A stretch of DNA of 64,000 bases from Plantago major (GCA_026545765.1 CM048842.1:43967431-44031430), one strand, 5' to 3'; shown: positions 32,531 through 44,236, numbered from the stretch's first letter. A program made the numbers and translations. The notes: a model not told the origin generated them from the letters alone.

Positions 32531-33424
32531 TCATCTTTTATACTGGTGATAGTTTGAGCCTAGATGCTTTTTCAGCTTCTCTTTGGCTTTTCTTCTCTCA
32601 ATTTCTCGACTGACAAATTTGCTCATTTGCTTTGCAGCAAGAGCATCCTCAGTCTCCTCCTTGCTTTTCTTCTTTTCAGAAGTTCCTTGAGTTATTAGAG
32701 CAACATTCTGCAACTTTTCAGTTGTTTGTTCTCTCGAGTTGTCTCATAATCAACCGTAGCAAGATGAGAGAAAAGTTCCTTTGGAGTGATATTTGGCATA
32801 CCTTGGTTAAAATAAAGAATTTAGTATGCTCCCGGTTGTGGTTAAGACTTGACAATAGTCTTAATCTTCTCTGGGAGTATCATTGCTTTCCCAAGTCTTG
32901 CCATATCACTCATGAGAGTGGTAAACACGAAATCAAGTTCTTCGAGTTTGATGGGACCTTGTTTGAAATTTTGAAATTTCAACTTTAGAACTTCGAACTT
33001 GTTTTCCTTGGTTTCTCGTTCGACATAGATTTCTTCAATCGGTTGCGAGCAACTTTTGCCATTTAGCACCCCAGTTTACCTTGTATGTGCTCAGTGTCGA
33101 TCGATGATGATGTTACGAGCTTGACCATCCGATCGATTCCTCTTAGCATCTTCCGATGTCGAGTTCTCTGGGCTTTGGTTAAATAAATAACTTGACCAAG
33201 AGATCTTCCACTAGTTGACGCATCTGTTTGTGAAGATCCTTCGCTTTGATCTCTGTCTCTTCCACTCGAAACTCCATGACTTGCTTAAGTTGTTGAATGA
33301 CTATTGGGCCATTCTTTATTACTTCGATCATCTCGTCACTTATGGCTTCAAGGTGGAGCATCATGTTATTTTTCCATTTCTCGTAGTTCTCTGGTTTGAG
33401 AACGGGTGCATCACTCAAAGACAT
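32531..33424 (-). pseudogene. gag: SIRE-1 Gag
   Basis: Starts MSLSDAPVLKPENYEKWKNNM at 33424, matching SIRE-2 at 55563. A helical part follows, then ENKFEVLKLKFQNFK and LDFVFTTLMSDMARLG of the UBN2-type Gag core, and the basic end FVSREIERRKAKEKLKKHLG (32531-32713). At least four frame breaks separate these pieces. The start is taken at MSLSD, not the MCVKCAG seven codons upstream, because conservation with other SIRE Gag begins there. The piece around 33060-33200 is especially altered relative to SIRE-2. Confidence 0.83.
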
Positions 33425-33526
33425 ACCTGCACACTTAACACACAAATTAAATAGTCCTCAAAAGTGGACAAAGTTCCTTCACCTATCTGGGGATCTAGGT
33501 TCGTCTGGAAGGTGGTGAACCTCCTT

Positions 33527-33537
33527 CTCTGATACCA
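33527..33537 (-). other. SIRE-1 primer-binding site (tRNA-iMet)
   Basis: The minus strand reads TGGTATCAGAG two bases inside the LTR. Confidence 0.85.
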
Positions 33538-33539
33538 CT

Positions 33540-35285
33540 TGTTGGTCCAGATAACGGCAAAGTAAAAGACTAGAGGGGGGGGGGGTGAATAGTCTTTTAA
33601 AACTTTTGTCGATAAAAACTATTTCTCAGATATCTGAATAGATATCTGATACTTAGAATCAGAGCGCGGAAGACTTAATAAAGATAAGTGCAGAAACAGT
33701 TAATATGTGTGTGTGTGTTGCTGAAATGTAAATACAGAAAGGTAAATAACATAGCAAGTATAGTGGTATCTGGAGGTGGCGTAACCCTCCAACTAATCCA
33801 CTTCGGTCTATCAGAGACCTAGAATTCACTAGAACAGATAATTGAGTTCACCTTACAATAATCCTATTCTAAGATTCTTAAACAATTGGTTCCCAACCAA
33901 ATGTTCCCCCTGAGTTGTTCCCCGGCTTTCACAGCCAAGTACTTCCTATACTCAGAAACCTTTGAGTTATTCCCTAGCTTCCCAAGCTAAGTACTTCCTA
34001 TACTCAATAACCTTGGAGTTATTCCTTAGTTTCCCAAATCAAGTACTTCCTATACTCCGGTAACCTTGGAGTTATTCCCTGATTTTTCAAACTAAGTACT
34101 TCCTGTACTCCACGCCAGTTATGGTGTTGGTTTTGGTTTGAGTTGTCAGATGAGCTTCTTTAATAACTTATTCAGTTATTCAGATAGCTCTGTGAATCAA
34201 GGTACTTAATACACTTTACAGCGTATGGTATCTTGTTCGATTTTACTGACCCAAGTCTTATGATATCTGTTCAAGAGAATGAATCTCAGATAGTTGATCT
34301 TTTGATTCAACTCCTTCACAGATAGCTTTGCTTTTTTAGGATCAGGACACTTAGAACTTCAGTGTTACTCAAGATCAAATGCTTTGGTCGCAACAGAAAG
34401 CTTTGTGAGTAAGTAAGTTGCTTTGAGAGAGTAAGACGTTCAGCGTTTTTAAGTTATGTCGTGTGTCTAAGGTCTCTTCTCAAGCAGTCTAAGTGTTGAT
34501 ATTTATAGATCAATTTGAGTGCCGTTTGAATAGTATCCGTTAGGCTCAAATTCAAACTATTGATATCTGTGTATAGTACTGTAGCAGGTTTTGTCTTCTT
34601 CTTCAGAAGCTGCCGTTGCTTTTATTCAGACATCTCTGTCCGTGCATTAAATGCATTGTACTATACTTTTTGTCCTGTAGTGTCAACGGAACTATGCTTT
34701 GTATCAGAGACTAGTGTTATCTGATTCTTTGCACGTCCTTATCTTCAATCTTCAGATACCACTCATTTATTGAAACAACTTTGTTTGCAATATATATTTC
34801 TTTTTCAGAAATGTGGTTAATGCTCAAGGTATCTGAGAATAGATATCTGTGGACACTTTCCTTGTTTTCAGATATGTCTCTTATTTCTCAGATATCTCTT
34901 GTGACACAGTTTGTTTGAAACTATTCGTGTCTTCAAGATATCTGGCTAAGGTATCTGAACAACAGTTTCAGTAATCTTGTGCAGTTTCTTCAAGTCTTCA
35001 ATGTCATTGATCTTGTTCTGCTTGGATGTCTTCTTCTTGGTCTTCTCTTCATAAAATAAAAATTACATTTTGAGACCTAACATCCTATACAAGATTAGCT
35101 AGACTATCATACTTAGTGGGTTTCCTCTTTTACAATGTTCAAGTGAACCAAGAGTACTAATCACCTTTCTGAGACTAAGATAAGTCATCATGTTGCTGAT
35201 CAAAACTAAACAGATATCTTTAACAAGATATGTAACAAAATTCCTAAAAAATTTCTCAAGAAATTTCCCAACAAATTTCCCAACA
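33540..35285 (-). repeat. SIRE-1 LTR (5' in element sense)
   Basis: 1,746 bp and colinear with 18998-20737. The G-run is 11 long here, preceded by AGA. The largest difference is a short block near 34912-34975. Confidence 0.92.
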
Positions 35286-35290
35286 ATACC

Positions 35291-35873
35291 TAATGACAAA
35301 GTACCAAGCGCGACTTTTGATTTCACATGGAGTAACACATACTCTGTATCTTCACGATATATCATACAAGCTACCATATGAAAGTAATATGGAAGAACAT
35401 GTACCTGGTAACACTCGCCTCGCATGTTGACTATATAGATCTTGGCGACTCGATTTAGTTGCTACAGTGAAGCAAGCCAGAGTAGGTGTTTCTCTAACAC
35501 CGCACCTTCCAAGGAAAAGTGTTGACACACTTTCTGATCATAGTTCAAATCATTAATAAAAATTAAAAAGGCAACATCCATCGTCAAATGCCAATCTAGC
35601 TACTTCTAGATATTCTTAAAACATTAATATAACCCTTCGGAGGGTTGAAAAATGTTTGCCCCTTCGAAAGCACCAACAGCTCGTTGTACGGAGGGATCTC
35701 ATACATCTCTCTGGTCGTCTTGGACCAACTTTGTCTAACAAACCGAAAGATGGGCTCGCAGGTTCATTTCGGCATGAGGAAGAATGGGATCCATCGGATC
35801 TTCACAGACAAATTCACTTGATGGGCCTCACTACCCCGAGGAATAGTCCTCTTTATCTGCCTCTTGAAGAAAA
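35291..35873. other. Unassigned sequence between SIRE-1 and an ORF remnant
   Basis: No coding frame, LTR or RNA gene recognised. A short inverted repeat AACCCTTCGGAGGGTT lies near 35633-35648. This may be older element debris. Confidence 0.3.
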
Positions 35874-36064
35874 CTAAGGAACATCAGCAACAACTTTCTC
35901 CTCAGCAACTTCCTCATCTTCGCCTTCCTCAGCCCCCTCGGGACTGCAATCGTCTTCACCATCCAAGCTGTTCCCACCAGCTTGACCTCCGCCAGCTCCA
36001 ACGCGCTCTGGCTCCTAACTTTTGTCCACCTCGGAACCACTCTCAGAAGAAGAGCCATCATCAC
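35874..36064 (-). pseudogene. Acidic C-terminal remnant of an unidentified ORF, distal part
   Basis: Continues, across the Ale-1 insertion, the frame seen at 40882-41213. It starts DDGSSSESGSEVDKS, hits a TAG, then reads on in the same frame through a Gly-rich and very acidic tail (EGAEEGEDEEVAEEK) to a stop at 35874-35876. Acidic tails of this kind occur in plant Gypsy-type Gag and related ORFs, but no domain identifies the protein. Confidence 0.45.
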
Positions 36065-36231
36065 TGAAAGAATATGAGTCCGTGACTCTTTCTATTGATC
36101 TCATTCAATATATATACTAGTTACAATTACAAGAGTATAACTCAATTGGGATTGGGAAACTACTATAAGGAATCTACTATAACTCTAACTATACTAAATA
36201 TTCTATTCCATAATATTTACATAGTCTAATA
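36065..36231 (-). repeat. Ale-1 LTR (3' in element sense)
   Basis: TGAAAGAATATG to TCTAATA on the plus strand. A TATATATA-type TATA element lies at about 36110-36118. Confidence 0.92.
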
Positions 36232-37995
36232 CTCCCCCGCAGTCGAAACGAGTGGTGGAAAAACGCTGAGACTGTCCCGAAAATCTTCAAACAAAACATG
36301 TGGAAGTCCCTTCGTAAATATATTTGCAATCTGGAACCGAGAAGGTACATGTAGAACTCGAACTTGGCCTTTAGCTACCTTCTCGCGAACAAAATGTATG
36401 TCCATCTCAATATGTTTGGTGCGCTGATGTTGTACTGGATTACCAGAGAGATAAACAGCACTAACATTATCACAATAAACCAATGTCGCTGTACGAATCG
36501 GACAATGGAGCTCTAAGACGAGATTACGCAACCAACAAGATTCTGAAACCACATTAGCAACTCCACGATATTCAGCTTCAGCACTTGATCTTGACATAGT
36601 AGGTTGACGTTTAGAGGACCAAGAAATCAAATTATCCCCAAGAAACACACAATACCCGGAGGTGGAACGACGAGTAACTGGACACCCACCCCAATCCGCA
36701 TCAGTGTAGGACACTATTTTGGAAAACGTGGACGGATATAAGTGCAAGCCAAAAGAGAGTGTGCCCTTGATATAGCGAATAATGCGCTTAAGTGCATGGT
36801 AGTGATCATCACGAGGGTCATGCATATGGAGACATACTTGCTGGACAGCATACGAGATATCAGGACGAGTGAAGGTCAAGTATTGAAGGGCACCAGCAAG
36901 ACTTCGATACAGAGTAGGATCCGAGACTGGAGCAGAAACCGCATGCGCCAACTTGGGTTTGGCTTCGACAGGTGTGACAGTCGGTTTACACGCCGACATG
37001 CCAGCCCGCTCGATGATTTCTTCTGCGTATTTGCGTTGTGAAAGAAACAATCCCTGCTTATTACGAGAAACTGCAATGCCAAGAAAATAATTGATAGGGC
37101 CAAGATCTTTCATAGCAAATTCTGATGCAAGAAGTGTCATAATCGTGCGGCGAAGAGAATCTGAAGAGGTGGTGAGGATAATATCATCAACATAGAGAAG
37201 AAGGTATGCCATATTCGACCCTTGTCGATAGATAAATAAGGAGTTGTCAGATTTGCTGTTGACGAACCCGAGAGAATATACATAATCCGCAAACCGCTTA
37301 TACCAAGCTCGTGGAGCTTGTTTGAGGCCATAGAGTGATTTGCGAAGTAAGCACACATAATCCGGGTGAGAAGCATCCCGAAAACCCACGGGCTGATGCA
37401 TATACACAGTTTCAGAGAGATCACCATGTAAAAATGCATTCTTCACATCCAGCTGATGAATGGACCAATGCTGGGACAAAGCAAGGCTCAAAACAGTGCG
37501 AATCGTCGCCGGTTTGGCCACCGGACTAAAAGTCTCTCCACAATCAATGCCAACCTGTTGAGTTTTACCGTCACCTACCAGACGGGCCTTATGCCTCTCA
37601 AAAGAACCGTCAGATTTAACTTTATGAGAAAATATCCACATAGAGCGAATAATATTAACTTTACGTGGATGGGGTACCAAATCCCACGTCTTATTTTTAA
37701 TAAGAGCATCAAATTCTTCTTCCATAGCACATTTCCAATTCGGGTCACGAAGAGCAAAAAGAGGATTACGAGGAACAGGAGATTTTGAAACTGTGTGGAG
37801 ATTGACATAATCTAGTCCAAAAAATTTTGGATTAGGGACTCGAGCACGACCGGACCGTAAGGGTTGGCCGGGTGCATTATGGACCGGTGGAGGATTTTGT
37901 GGTGGGGAGGGAACGATATGGGCTGGGGAAGGAGAAGAGCCCACTGGCTGGGCCGGGGAAGAGGAGTAGGCCCGCTGTGGGTGCGGGTAACGCAT
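36226..37995 (-). pseudogene. pol: Ale-1 RT and RNase H
   Basis: A 589-codon open frame, the longest in the window. It shows a Pro-rich linker, then the RT entry (CAMEEEFDALIKNKTW, ETFSPVAKPATIR, QLDVKNAFLHGDL, LYGLKQAPRAW), catalytic YVDD in LLYVDDIILT, and RNase H with YTDADWGG, SRSSAEAEYRG and VYCDNVSAVY, followed by RTKHIEMD. The stop lies inside the LTR, six bases past its start. All catalytic residues are present. The frame is joined to integrase through a frameshift near 37990. Confidence 0.93.
36232..36241 (-). other. Ale-1 polypurine tract
   Basis: The minus strand reads TGCGGGGGAG against the LTR. Confidence 0.75.
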
Positions 37996-38954
37996 GATGG
38001 GTGGGGAGTGTGGTCTTTGGGCGGCGTGAGGCTCGTTTGCTGAGGCTCTGGACCCGTGGTCGAGTAGATGGAAGGGCGGGCAGTTTGCTTGGACTCGATT
38101 ATTGGGTTATGAAACCTGGATGTATGAGCAAGCGTGCGAAGCCAAGAAGAATCAAAAGTATTATCAAGAAAACCATAATTGGAAGGGTTCGGGGAAGGGG
38201 ATGAAGCAAAGGGAAATATAGTCTCATCAAAAATTACATGTCGAGAAATAATAATTTTGTGAGAAGATAATTCATAACATTTATATCCTCGATGAGTCTG
38301 TGGATATCCTAAAAACACACAAGGAGAGGAACGTGCATGCAATTTATGGATAGTAGTAGAAGGAGTAAGAGGATAGCATAAACACCCGAAAACCCGGAGA
38401 TGTGTATAAGTAGGTTTTCGATGATATAACATCTGGAAGGGAGAGCCATTGTCAAGCACTTTGGTGGGTAATATATTGAGTAAATATGTAGCCATATGAA
38501 GAGCATGATGCCAAAACGAATGAGGCAAAGAAGCATGTGCAAGAAGAGTACGAATGATATTATTTATGGATCGGATTTTTCTCTCAGCTTTACCATTTTG
38601 TGGAGATGTATGGGGACAAGAAAAACGAAAGGTCATCCCATTGGAAGCACAAAACTGTCGAAATTGGCTATTATCAAATTCTTTCCCATTATCACACTGG
38701 ACATTTTTTACTTGTTTCTCAAATTGTGTGAGGATTAATGTGCGTAATTCTAAGAATTTAGCAAACACATCAGACTTTTTAGCAAGAGGAAAAGTCCACA
38801 AAAAATTTGAGAAGTCATCATGAAAGAGAACATAATAGCGATGTCCCATAGAACTTAAGACAGGAGAGGTCCACAAATCACTATGAATAATATCAAACGG
38901 AAACTGAGTTTTAGACAACGAAGTGTCAAATGGTAACTTAACATGTTTACCCAA
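37812..38954 (-). pseudogene. pol: Ale-1 integrase
   Basis: Starts at the end of the zinc finger (LGKHVKLPF). The acidic triad is in IIHSDLWTS, VQCDNGKEF and QNGKAERKIR. LRVFGCLCYP, HKLHARSSPCVFLGYP and VIFDETIFPF follow, then a Pro/Thr-rich tail. Zinc-binding residues further upstream are in shifted frames (38955-39170), with CRSCV still visible. Confidence 0.92.
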
Positions 38955-39170
38955 AACACAAGAGCGACAAATGCTAGAAGAAAAATCCTTATTACATGCT
39001 ATGCTAGAATCACGTTTAAGAAAATCTAAACTGGTGATCTGGATGTCCTAAGCGAGCATGCCAAAGAGGAGGAGACAGAAAGAAAAGTGGAGGGCTGGGA
39101 TGTAGGGAGGCGATTGTGGTGAGTGGGTAGAGATCCCGTAACTATCACATCTCATAATGGCTATCCCGTC

Positions 39171-39735
39171 TCAGAATTTTTCACAGAAAATCCGTGAAGG
39201 ATCAAACTCAATGAAACAAAGATTATCAGAAGTAAATTTGCGCACATATATCAAATTTTTAACAAGATGAGGGGCGTGCAAAACATTCTGTAGGCTGAGA
39301 GGAGGGTTTGGGGGAGACAAAGATGTATGACCATAACCACGAATTGGAATCGAACTACCATCGCCTACAATAACGCCATTATTTTGATTGCTCATATTAA
39401 AATAAGACGAGAGATTACCTTTGGCGGATGTCATATGAGACGTTGCTCTAGTGTCCATGTACCAATTTGGATCCAGTTGTTGTAAAGTCATTGTATGTAG
39501 TGCGGATTCAATCTCGGTTGGAGCATATTGACTCGGTGGAGCCATCGACGCCATGTAAGCTTGTGGATTAGGTGCCACACCCAAGATTCCATGAGGATGG
39601 CGCGGTGTTGGCGCATGGGAAGGTGGACGGGCTGGGTAATGGCTGGCGGATCGCCCGACCGGTGGCGCAGAGCAAGCGCATAGCTTGGCGACCATACCAT
39701 CGCCCACCATTAGGGTCTCGGCTGGCCGGGCTTCG
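39171..39735 (-). pseudogene. pol: Ale-1 protease
   Basis: WYMDTRATSHMT is the active-site region. The Asp codon is 39453-39455, but the invariant Gly of D-T-G is replaced by Arg (AGA, 39447-39449), which should abolish activity. LQNVLHAPHLVKNLI follows and the frame ends at a stop at 39171. The segment upstream (39600-39735) should hold a zinc knuckle, but none is recognisable. Confidence 0.85.
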
Positions 39736-40542
39736 CTAGAGCGCCGGCACCGAACGTCTATCGCTCGTATGCATCGCTTTTTTGCCGTTTCCGCGCTTGT
39801 TTCCCTGTCCGGATGGACGGGGTGCCATATTATGGTCATAGCTAGCATCATGTGTCGAAGTAACCAGAGCCGCACCGTTGGAAGAGTTAGATGCCATAGC
39901 CTGGAGTTCTCGTTCCTCAAGACATAAGGAAGAACGAGCTTGAGAAAACTTCGGCAATGGATTAGCATGACGTATTTGTGTGCCAACACCTTTGTAAGCT
40001 TCCGTAAGACCGGAAACCAATTGTAACACCAAGCGATGATCATCAACCGGAGCCCCCACATTCTTGAGTTGATCGGCAAGGCTCTTAAGACGTTGACAAT
40101 AAGCATTCGCATTGGGAAAATCTTCCATGCGAGTAGTCGCAAATTCCTGTCCAAGAGTAATTGCTCGAGACGTCTCGTGGTCTTGAAAAATATCCTTCAA
40201 TTGATTCCAGGCTTGCTTTGCAGTAGCATCTGGTTCAATGACGGTGTTCAGCAGATCCAACAAAATTGTCGAATAAATCCATCAAGTACATGCATCAATG
40301 GTTAACCGAGTTCTTTCTCGTAGTCGGAGGAGGAATAACCACACCTTCGGAGGAGGAGGATATGGTAGAGAAACCGGTGTGATCGAGCATGGATCTTGAA
40401 GAGTTCAAATGTGTACCATCTTGAAGTTTTCCAAATCTAAGATGATTGGAATATTATTGCGGATATTTGACACCGTGAGGGCGGGGTGGAAGGTGGGAGC
40501 AGCCGTAGCTGTTTTGGGAGTGGAGGTACCGTTAGTCATATC
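39736..40542 (-). pseudogene. gag: Ale-1 Gag
   Basis: The likely start is the ATG at 40542 (MTNGTSTPK). About 43 codons on (IILDLENFKM), a stop and frameshift intervene. The main frame, 40263-39736, shows AWNQLKDIFQDHE, ANAYCQRLKSLADQLKNVG and FSQARSSLCLEEREL, the core of a UBN2-type Copia Gag. The end is basic (KRGNGKK). Confidence 0.85.
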
Positions 40543-40701
40543 TGCGGACTTCAGACAAATAAACGGATTTATAGGAAGCTGTAGAGAGGATCTCTAATGC
40601 AAAAATGTATCAGACATCATGTAGTGTACGAACAATAAGAAGGAGAAAGAATAGAGACACGGTATTTTTGAAAAGGCAGCGGAAGAAAATCGAACCTAAT
40701 G

Positions 40702-40709
40702 TGATACCA
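40702..40709 (-). other. Ale-1 primer-binding site (tRNA-iMet)
   Basis: The minus strand reads TGGTATCA directly against the LTR. The match is shorter than in the other Copia elements. Confidence 0.75.
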
Positions 40710-40876
40710 TGAAAGAATATGAGTCCGTGACTCTTTCTATTGATCTCATTCAATATATATACTAGTTACAATTACAAGATTATAACTCAATTGGGATTGG
40801 GAAACTACTATAAGGAATCTACTATAACTCTAACTATACTAAATATTCTATTCCATAATATTTACATAGTCTAATA
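40710..40876 (-). repeat. Ale-1 LTR (5' in element sense)
   Basis: 167 bp. One difference from the partner (ACAAGATT here, ACAAGAGT at the other end). Confidence 0.92.
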
Positions 40877-40881
40877 ATCAC

Positions 40882-41213
40882 CAGGCAGATTGGATGGGGC
40901 AGCGGCCACTGGAGAAGCTTCCTTCTTGGCCAAACACCTTGAATGTCTTAGCAGAGCCACCTCGGGCTCACGTCTGGCCTCTCGAGAAGAAATCTCCACC
41001 ACAACTAGCTCAGCACTCTAAGCGGAGGAAGCTTCACCCAGAGTGAGCATTAGCAAAACCCCTCGGACACTAGGGCTAAACTCTCCTACGGAACCCATCG
41101 GAGGTATCTGGGAGATAGGAGAGGGATCGATTTTGACCTGGTATTCTCGCCCGAATACTGTGAAGATGGAAGGGCCACCGGGCTCGGGATGAGAAATTCT
41201 TCGAGCAGCGGTA
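40882..41213 (-). pseudogene. Unidentified ORF remnant, proximal part, split by Ale-1
   Basis: From about 41213 the minus strand reads about 110 codons (PGGPSIFTVFGREYQVKI, GEFSPSVRGVLLML, then a TAG, SAELVVVEISSREARREP, LAKKEASPVAAAPSN) up to the Ale-1 target site. The same frame continues on the far side at 36064. Upstream of 41213 the frame closes with stops; a lost exon boundary or decay could explain that. It resembles the C-terminal half of a Gypsy-type Gag or transposon ORF. A host gene remnant cannot be excluded. Confidence 0.45.
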
Positions 41214-41450
41214 AATTATCACATATGGAAACAGGAAATAGAAACCATGGAAGAAGATATGCAAGAAAAGAGAAGAAATGAACGAGGAAATTAAAGAATA
41301 CAATTAACTAAGGAATAGTCTAGGAGGGTATACTTACTTGCAAGAAGAATGTGAACTGTAGAAAAGCGTCTCGGGACGTATTGGGGAGCCTCTCGAACAA
41401 CAGAGCAATCCAAAATATCTAAAAATTGTCACTCACACGCCTCGAAAGCT

Positions 41451-42576
41451 TGATGTGTTAAATCAAAGTTGTAAATTTGTTTAAGCGAAAAGTTAATTCT
41501 CAACAGTACGAAAACTTGTAGTGCAGTGAAATTAACCCCGAGTGTCGGTCTTTCAAGGACTTAATTAAGCTGAGTCTTGTTTATGAATAGTAATAAACAG
41601 TAATGAAAACAGTAAAGTTGGTTTGCTTCGGCAGCAGAATGATAATCTATCTATGATGCAGACTAACTAGAAAACAGATTACTTGTAGAGATAAAGATAT
41701 GAGAGGGAATTATGGTGTAGTGACAGATAACAAGCTAGCTAGCAGGCATAGATGCAACAATAACGATGGTGATTTACTCTAGTTATCACTAGGACACGTC
41801 CAAACGATTATTACACTGCTCTAGTCGCTCAAGGCAGACACCTTATAACATATAAGGTATGAATGCTCTATGATAATGAGCTAACTGAGTTTGTTCTACA
41901 AAACATATAGCATTGGTGAAGGTGTCAATTCCACCAAGCTACAATTAATAAGCTAATGTAGTTATTGTGTTTGCTACGAACCTATGGATTTGCGATCTCT
42001 AGACGTTTTGGTGGTAAATCGTTGCATAATCCTTTGATGATTTTGTGGGTAAAACACAATATACATAACTACATACGCATTTAATCAAAAAGGCACAAAG
42101 TAAATCCCATCTTACTGTTATTGAATTCCATAAACCCTAACTAGCATGCATTGAATCCATCACCACCCCATAATAGGGTGTTTAGCTACTCATGATATGC
42201 GAAGACATAATCAATATCATATACGAACACATAATAAACATAATGAATTTCCAAATACCAAGAATCAATAATTGATACAGATTTTACCACATTGTGTCAC
42301 GAACCTTAGGTAAAAACTGAAGAAACTTGAATCCAATCGGTAGAAAGTATGAAGATATGCACCCAATCAATAATCTATCGTCAATTACAAGATGAATCGG
42401 TTCAATTATCTCCAATAATAGGATGATAATTGCCTTGGAAAATTCTAGGTTGAGAGCAAAGTTGAAAAGAAGATAATGAATTAAAATTGAGTTCAAAGGC
42501 TATCTAATCGAAAATGAGACGGGAAGGAAGCTGATTTGGCGTATGCCAAATAGGCGCATGGCGTACGCCATGCGCG
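41451..42576 (-). repeat. Truncated Athila-type LTR, cut by the next LTR
   Basis: Begins TGATGTGTTAAATC and resembles the neighbouring LTRs in layout: AACCCCGAGTGTCGG...CAAGGACTTAATTAAGC, a GTGTTTAGCTACTCAT stretch at about 42178, and GC-rich palindromes at the cut end. It stops where LTR 42577 begins, so it was probably split by that insertion and its remainder lies beyond the window. The left boundary is uncertain because no target duplication can be paired. Confidence 0.55.
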
Positions 42577-44236
42577 TGATGTGCACTCAGAGATTTTGAT
42601 TTCGTTGTAGAACCTGTAATCCCTAAATACAATCAAAGATTAAATTTATATTTATCGGAAGCTCGTAAACACACAACAATAGTGGTAATTTAACTCGGGA
42701 TGTCGTTCTCCACGGACAATTAGCATAGGAACAAACAAGTAACGATTTGATTACGCGTACAGACCGAAAACAAATTATAGTACTATTAAAACCTAATCTA
42801 GTGATGAAATTGGGGATGGTTAAAGTGTAAAGGATCCCCGACCTTCCTTTACTATGCTACCCCCAACTTCCTAGTTAATATCCTACGAGATTACCTCTAA
42901 CGACAGCAGGGCATAATACTACTGTGCTAAGCCGCAGTCGGCATGAGTACCCCTACTCAGTTCAATGAAACTACTGTGTCACTCAACAAAACATCACACC
43001 ACGAAGGATGTATAGAGTTGTATACCACGATTTACGTTTAAGAACTATTCCATTAATATAACACGACATATAAAGAAGTAGCACATCAAAGTTTCGGTGG
43101 TTCGCCTTTACAAAAGAAATCTAGCTACTCATAGTTTTCTACAATATACTGGAATCGAAAATCCCTAGAACAAAAAAAGAAGAAATCGAAATCCCCACAG
43201 AAGAAGAAGAAATCGAAATCTGAGAAGAAAAGGAAAAGAAAAGATTAATCTTTGATGTCTTCGTGCAGTTGCTTGGGTTTCCTCCTTCTGAAGCTGTTCT
43301 TCGACTACTGTGCCTTGATGATGTCGATCATGTGCTGCTGTAGGCTTGGGGTTTCACTTCCCCGAAGACTGGTTCTCTCTCAAGCGAGCTGCTTTTGAGG
43401 TTTCACTTGCCCGAGGACTGGCGGCCAGGGTTTTTTGCAGGAGATGCTGGATTCTGAGACCCCAAGGGTATTATTTATACTGTTCTGGACGTCCTTGGCC
43501 AGCAAGAAAGGTTAAAAGGTGGGCTGAGGCCTGACGGACCGGAAAAAGGTTGTCTGGTCTAAGTGTTAGCTGTTTCACCTTCCGGGTTGATTTCAGACCT
43601 CTAAACTTAATTTTCTCAGAAAGTGATAGGCTGCAAAGTTTTGGAATTTTCAATAAGCTTTCCATCGATAGCTCATGAGCTTGATTTGGACTTCTAGAAC
43701 TCCATGTACAGCCAAAACTGTGCACCTTGGTCGATTTCTCCCAGATTATATATACAGGTTTTCTTCGTTCTTCGATTTCGAGTCTCGTAACCTTGTTATC
43801 TTGAAAAGTGTCCTTCTTCAGCATTTCATGTGGATTCGAGATCTTCGCAACGGTAGGTGGCACAACCTCATCGGACTTCTCTAGCTCCAAGTAGAATTGT
43901 AATGCTTCCTTACTTTCCTCGGTTTTGCACTTTTGAACATGTCTTCTACAAAGTTGTAGCATCTTCAATTACCCTTGCGTTGGTTGGTCGTATGACATGT
44001 TTTGACTCCTTGAACTTCGTGCAATGGCCAATCCGGCGTATTTGCTTAACTTTCTCGATTTCGCACAATTATGTCGTTTTGGCGCCTGAAATCGTGCGAT
44101 TTCTCAAAAAAGCAATCATGACCTACAAAATACACACGAAGTTGGTAATTGACCGTAAAATGATACAAATCTTGAATCTGAGGCAAAAAATGAGGGTCTA
44201 AAAGCATGCAATATCACACATTTCATTGTCACATCA
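42577..44236 (-). repeat. Athila-3 LTR (3' in element sense)
   Basis: Starts TGATGTGCAC and ends GTCACATCA (TG...CA with near-inverted ends), 1,660 bp. It is clearly homologous to the LTR at 44375 (GTTGTAGAACCTGTAATCCC, GTTCGCCTTTACAAAAG). The sequence to its right matches the internal edge of Athila-2, so it is the LTR of a separate element, most of which lies beyond the window. Confidence 0.75.

Larger units (their letters stand above)
18998..35285 (-). mobile_element. SIRE-1: SIRE-type Copia element with a third ORF, 16.3 kb
   Basis: The LTRs (18998-20737 and 33540-35285) are flanked by ATACC (18993-18997 and 35286-35290). On the minus strand the order is LTR, iMet primer site, Gag, coiled coil, protease, integrase, RT, RNase H, hairpin array, long third ORF, purine tract, LTR. 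The gene order, the FEMSMMGELNYFLGLQVKQ-like RT and the extra 3' ORF fit the SIRE/Maximus branch. About 25 LTR differences in 1,740 bp (about 1.5%) make it fairly young, yet gag-pol is broken in many places. It is the likely class of partner for pol-less SIRE-2. Confidence 0.92.
36065..40876 (-). mobile_element. Ale-1: young small-LTR Copia element, 4.8 kb
   Basis: Two 167-bp LTRs differ at one visible base. They are flanked by ATCAC (36060-36064 and 40877-40881). Gag, protease, integrase, RT and RNase H are in Copia order on the minus strand. The very short LTRs and the Gag/protease style suggest Ale/Retrofit. In element sense both LTRs start TATTAG and end TTTCA, so the outer dinucleotides are TA...CA, not TG...CA. 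Despite its youth, gag and the protease are broken. Confidence 0.92.

Noticed and set aside
38001..38204. Plus-strand frame opposite Ale-1 integrase
   Set aside because: Shadow of the integrase C-terminal tail. No independent support.
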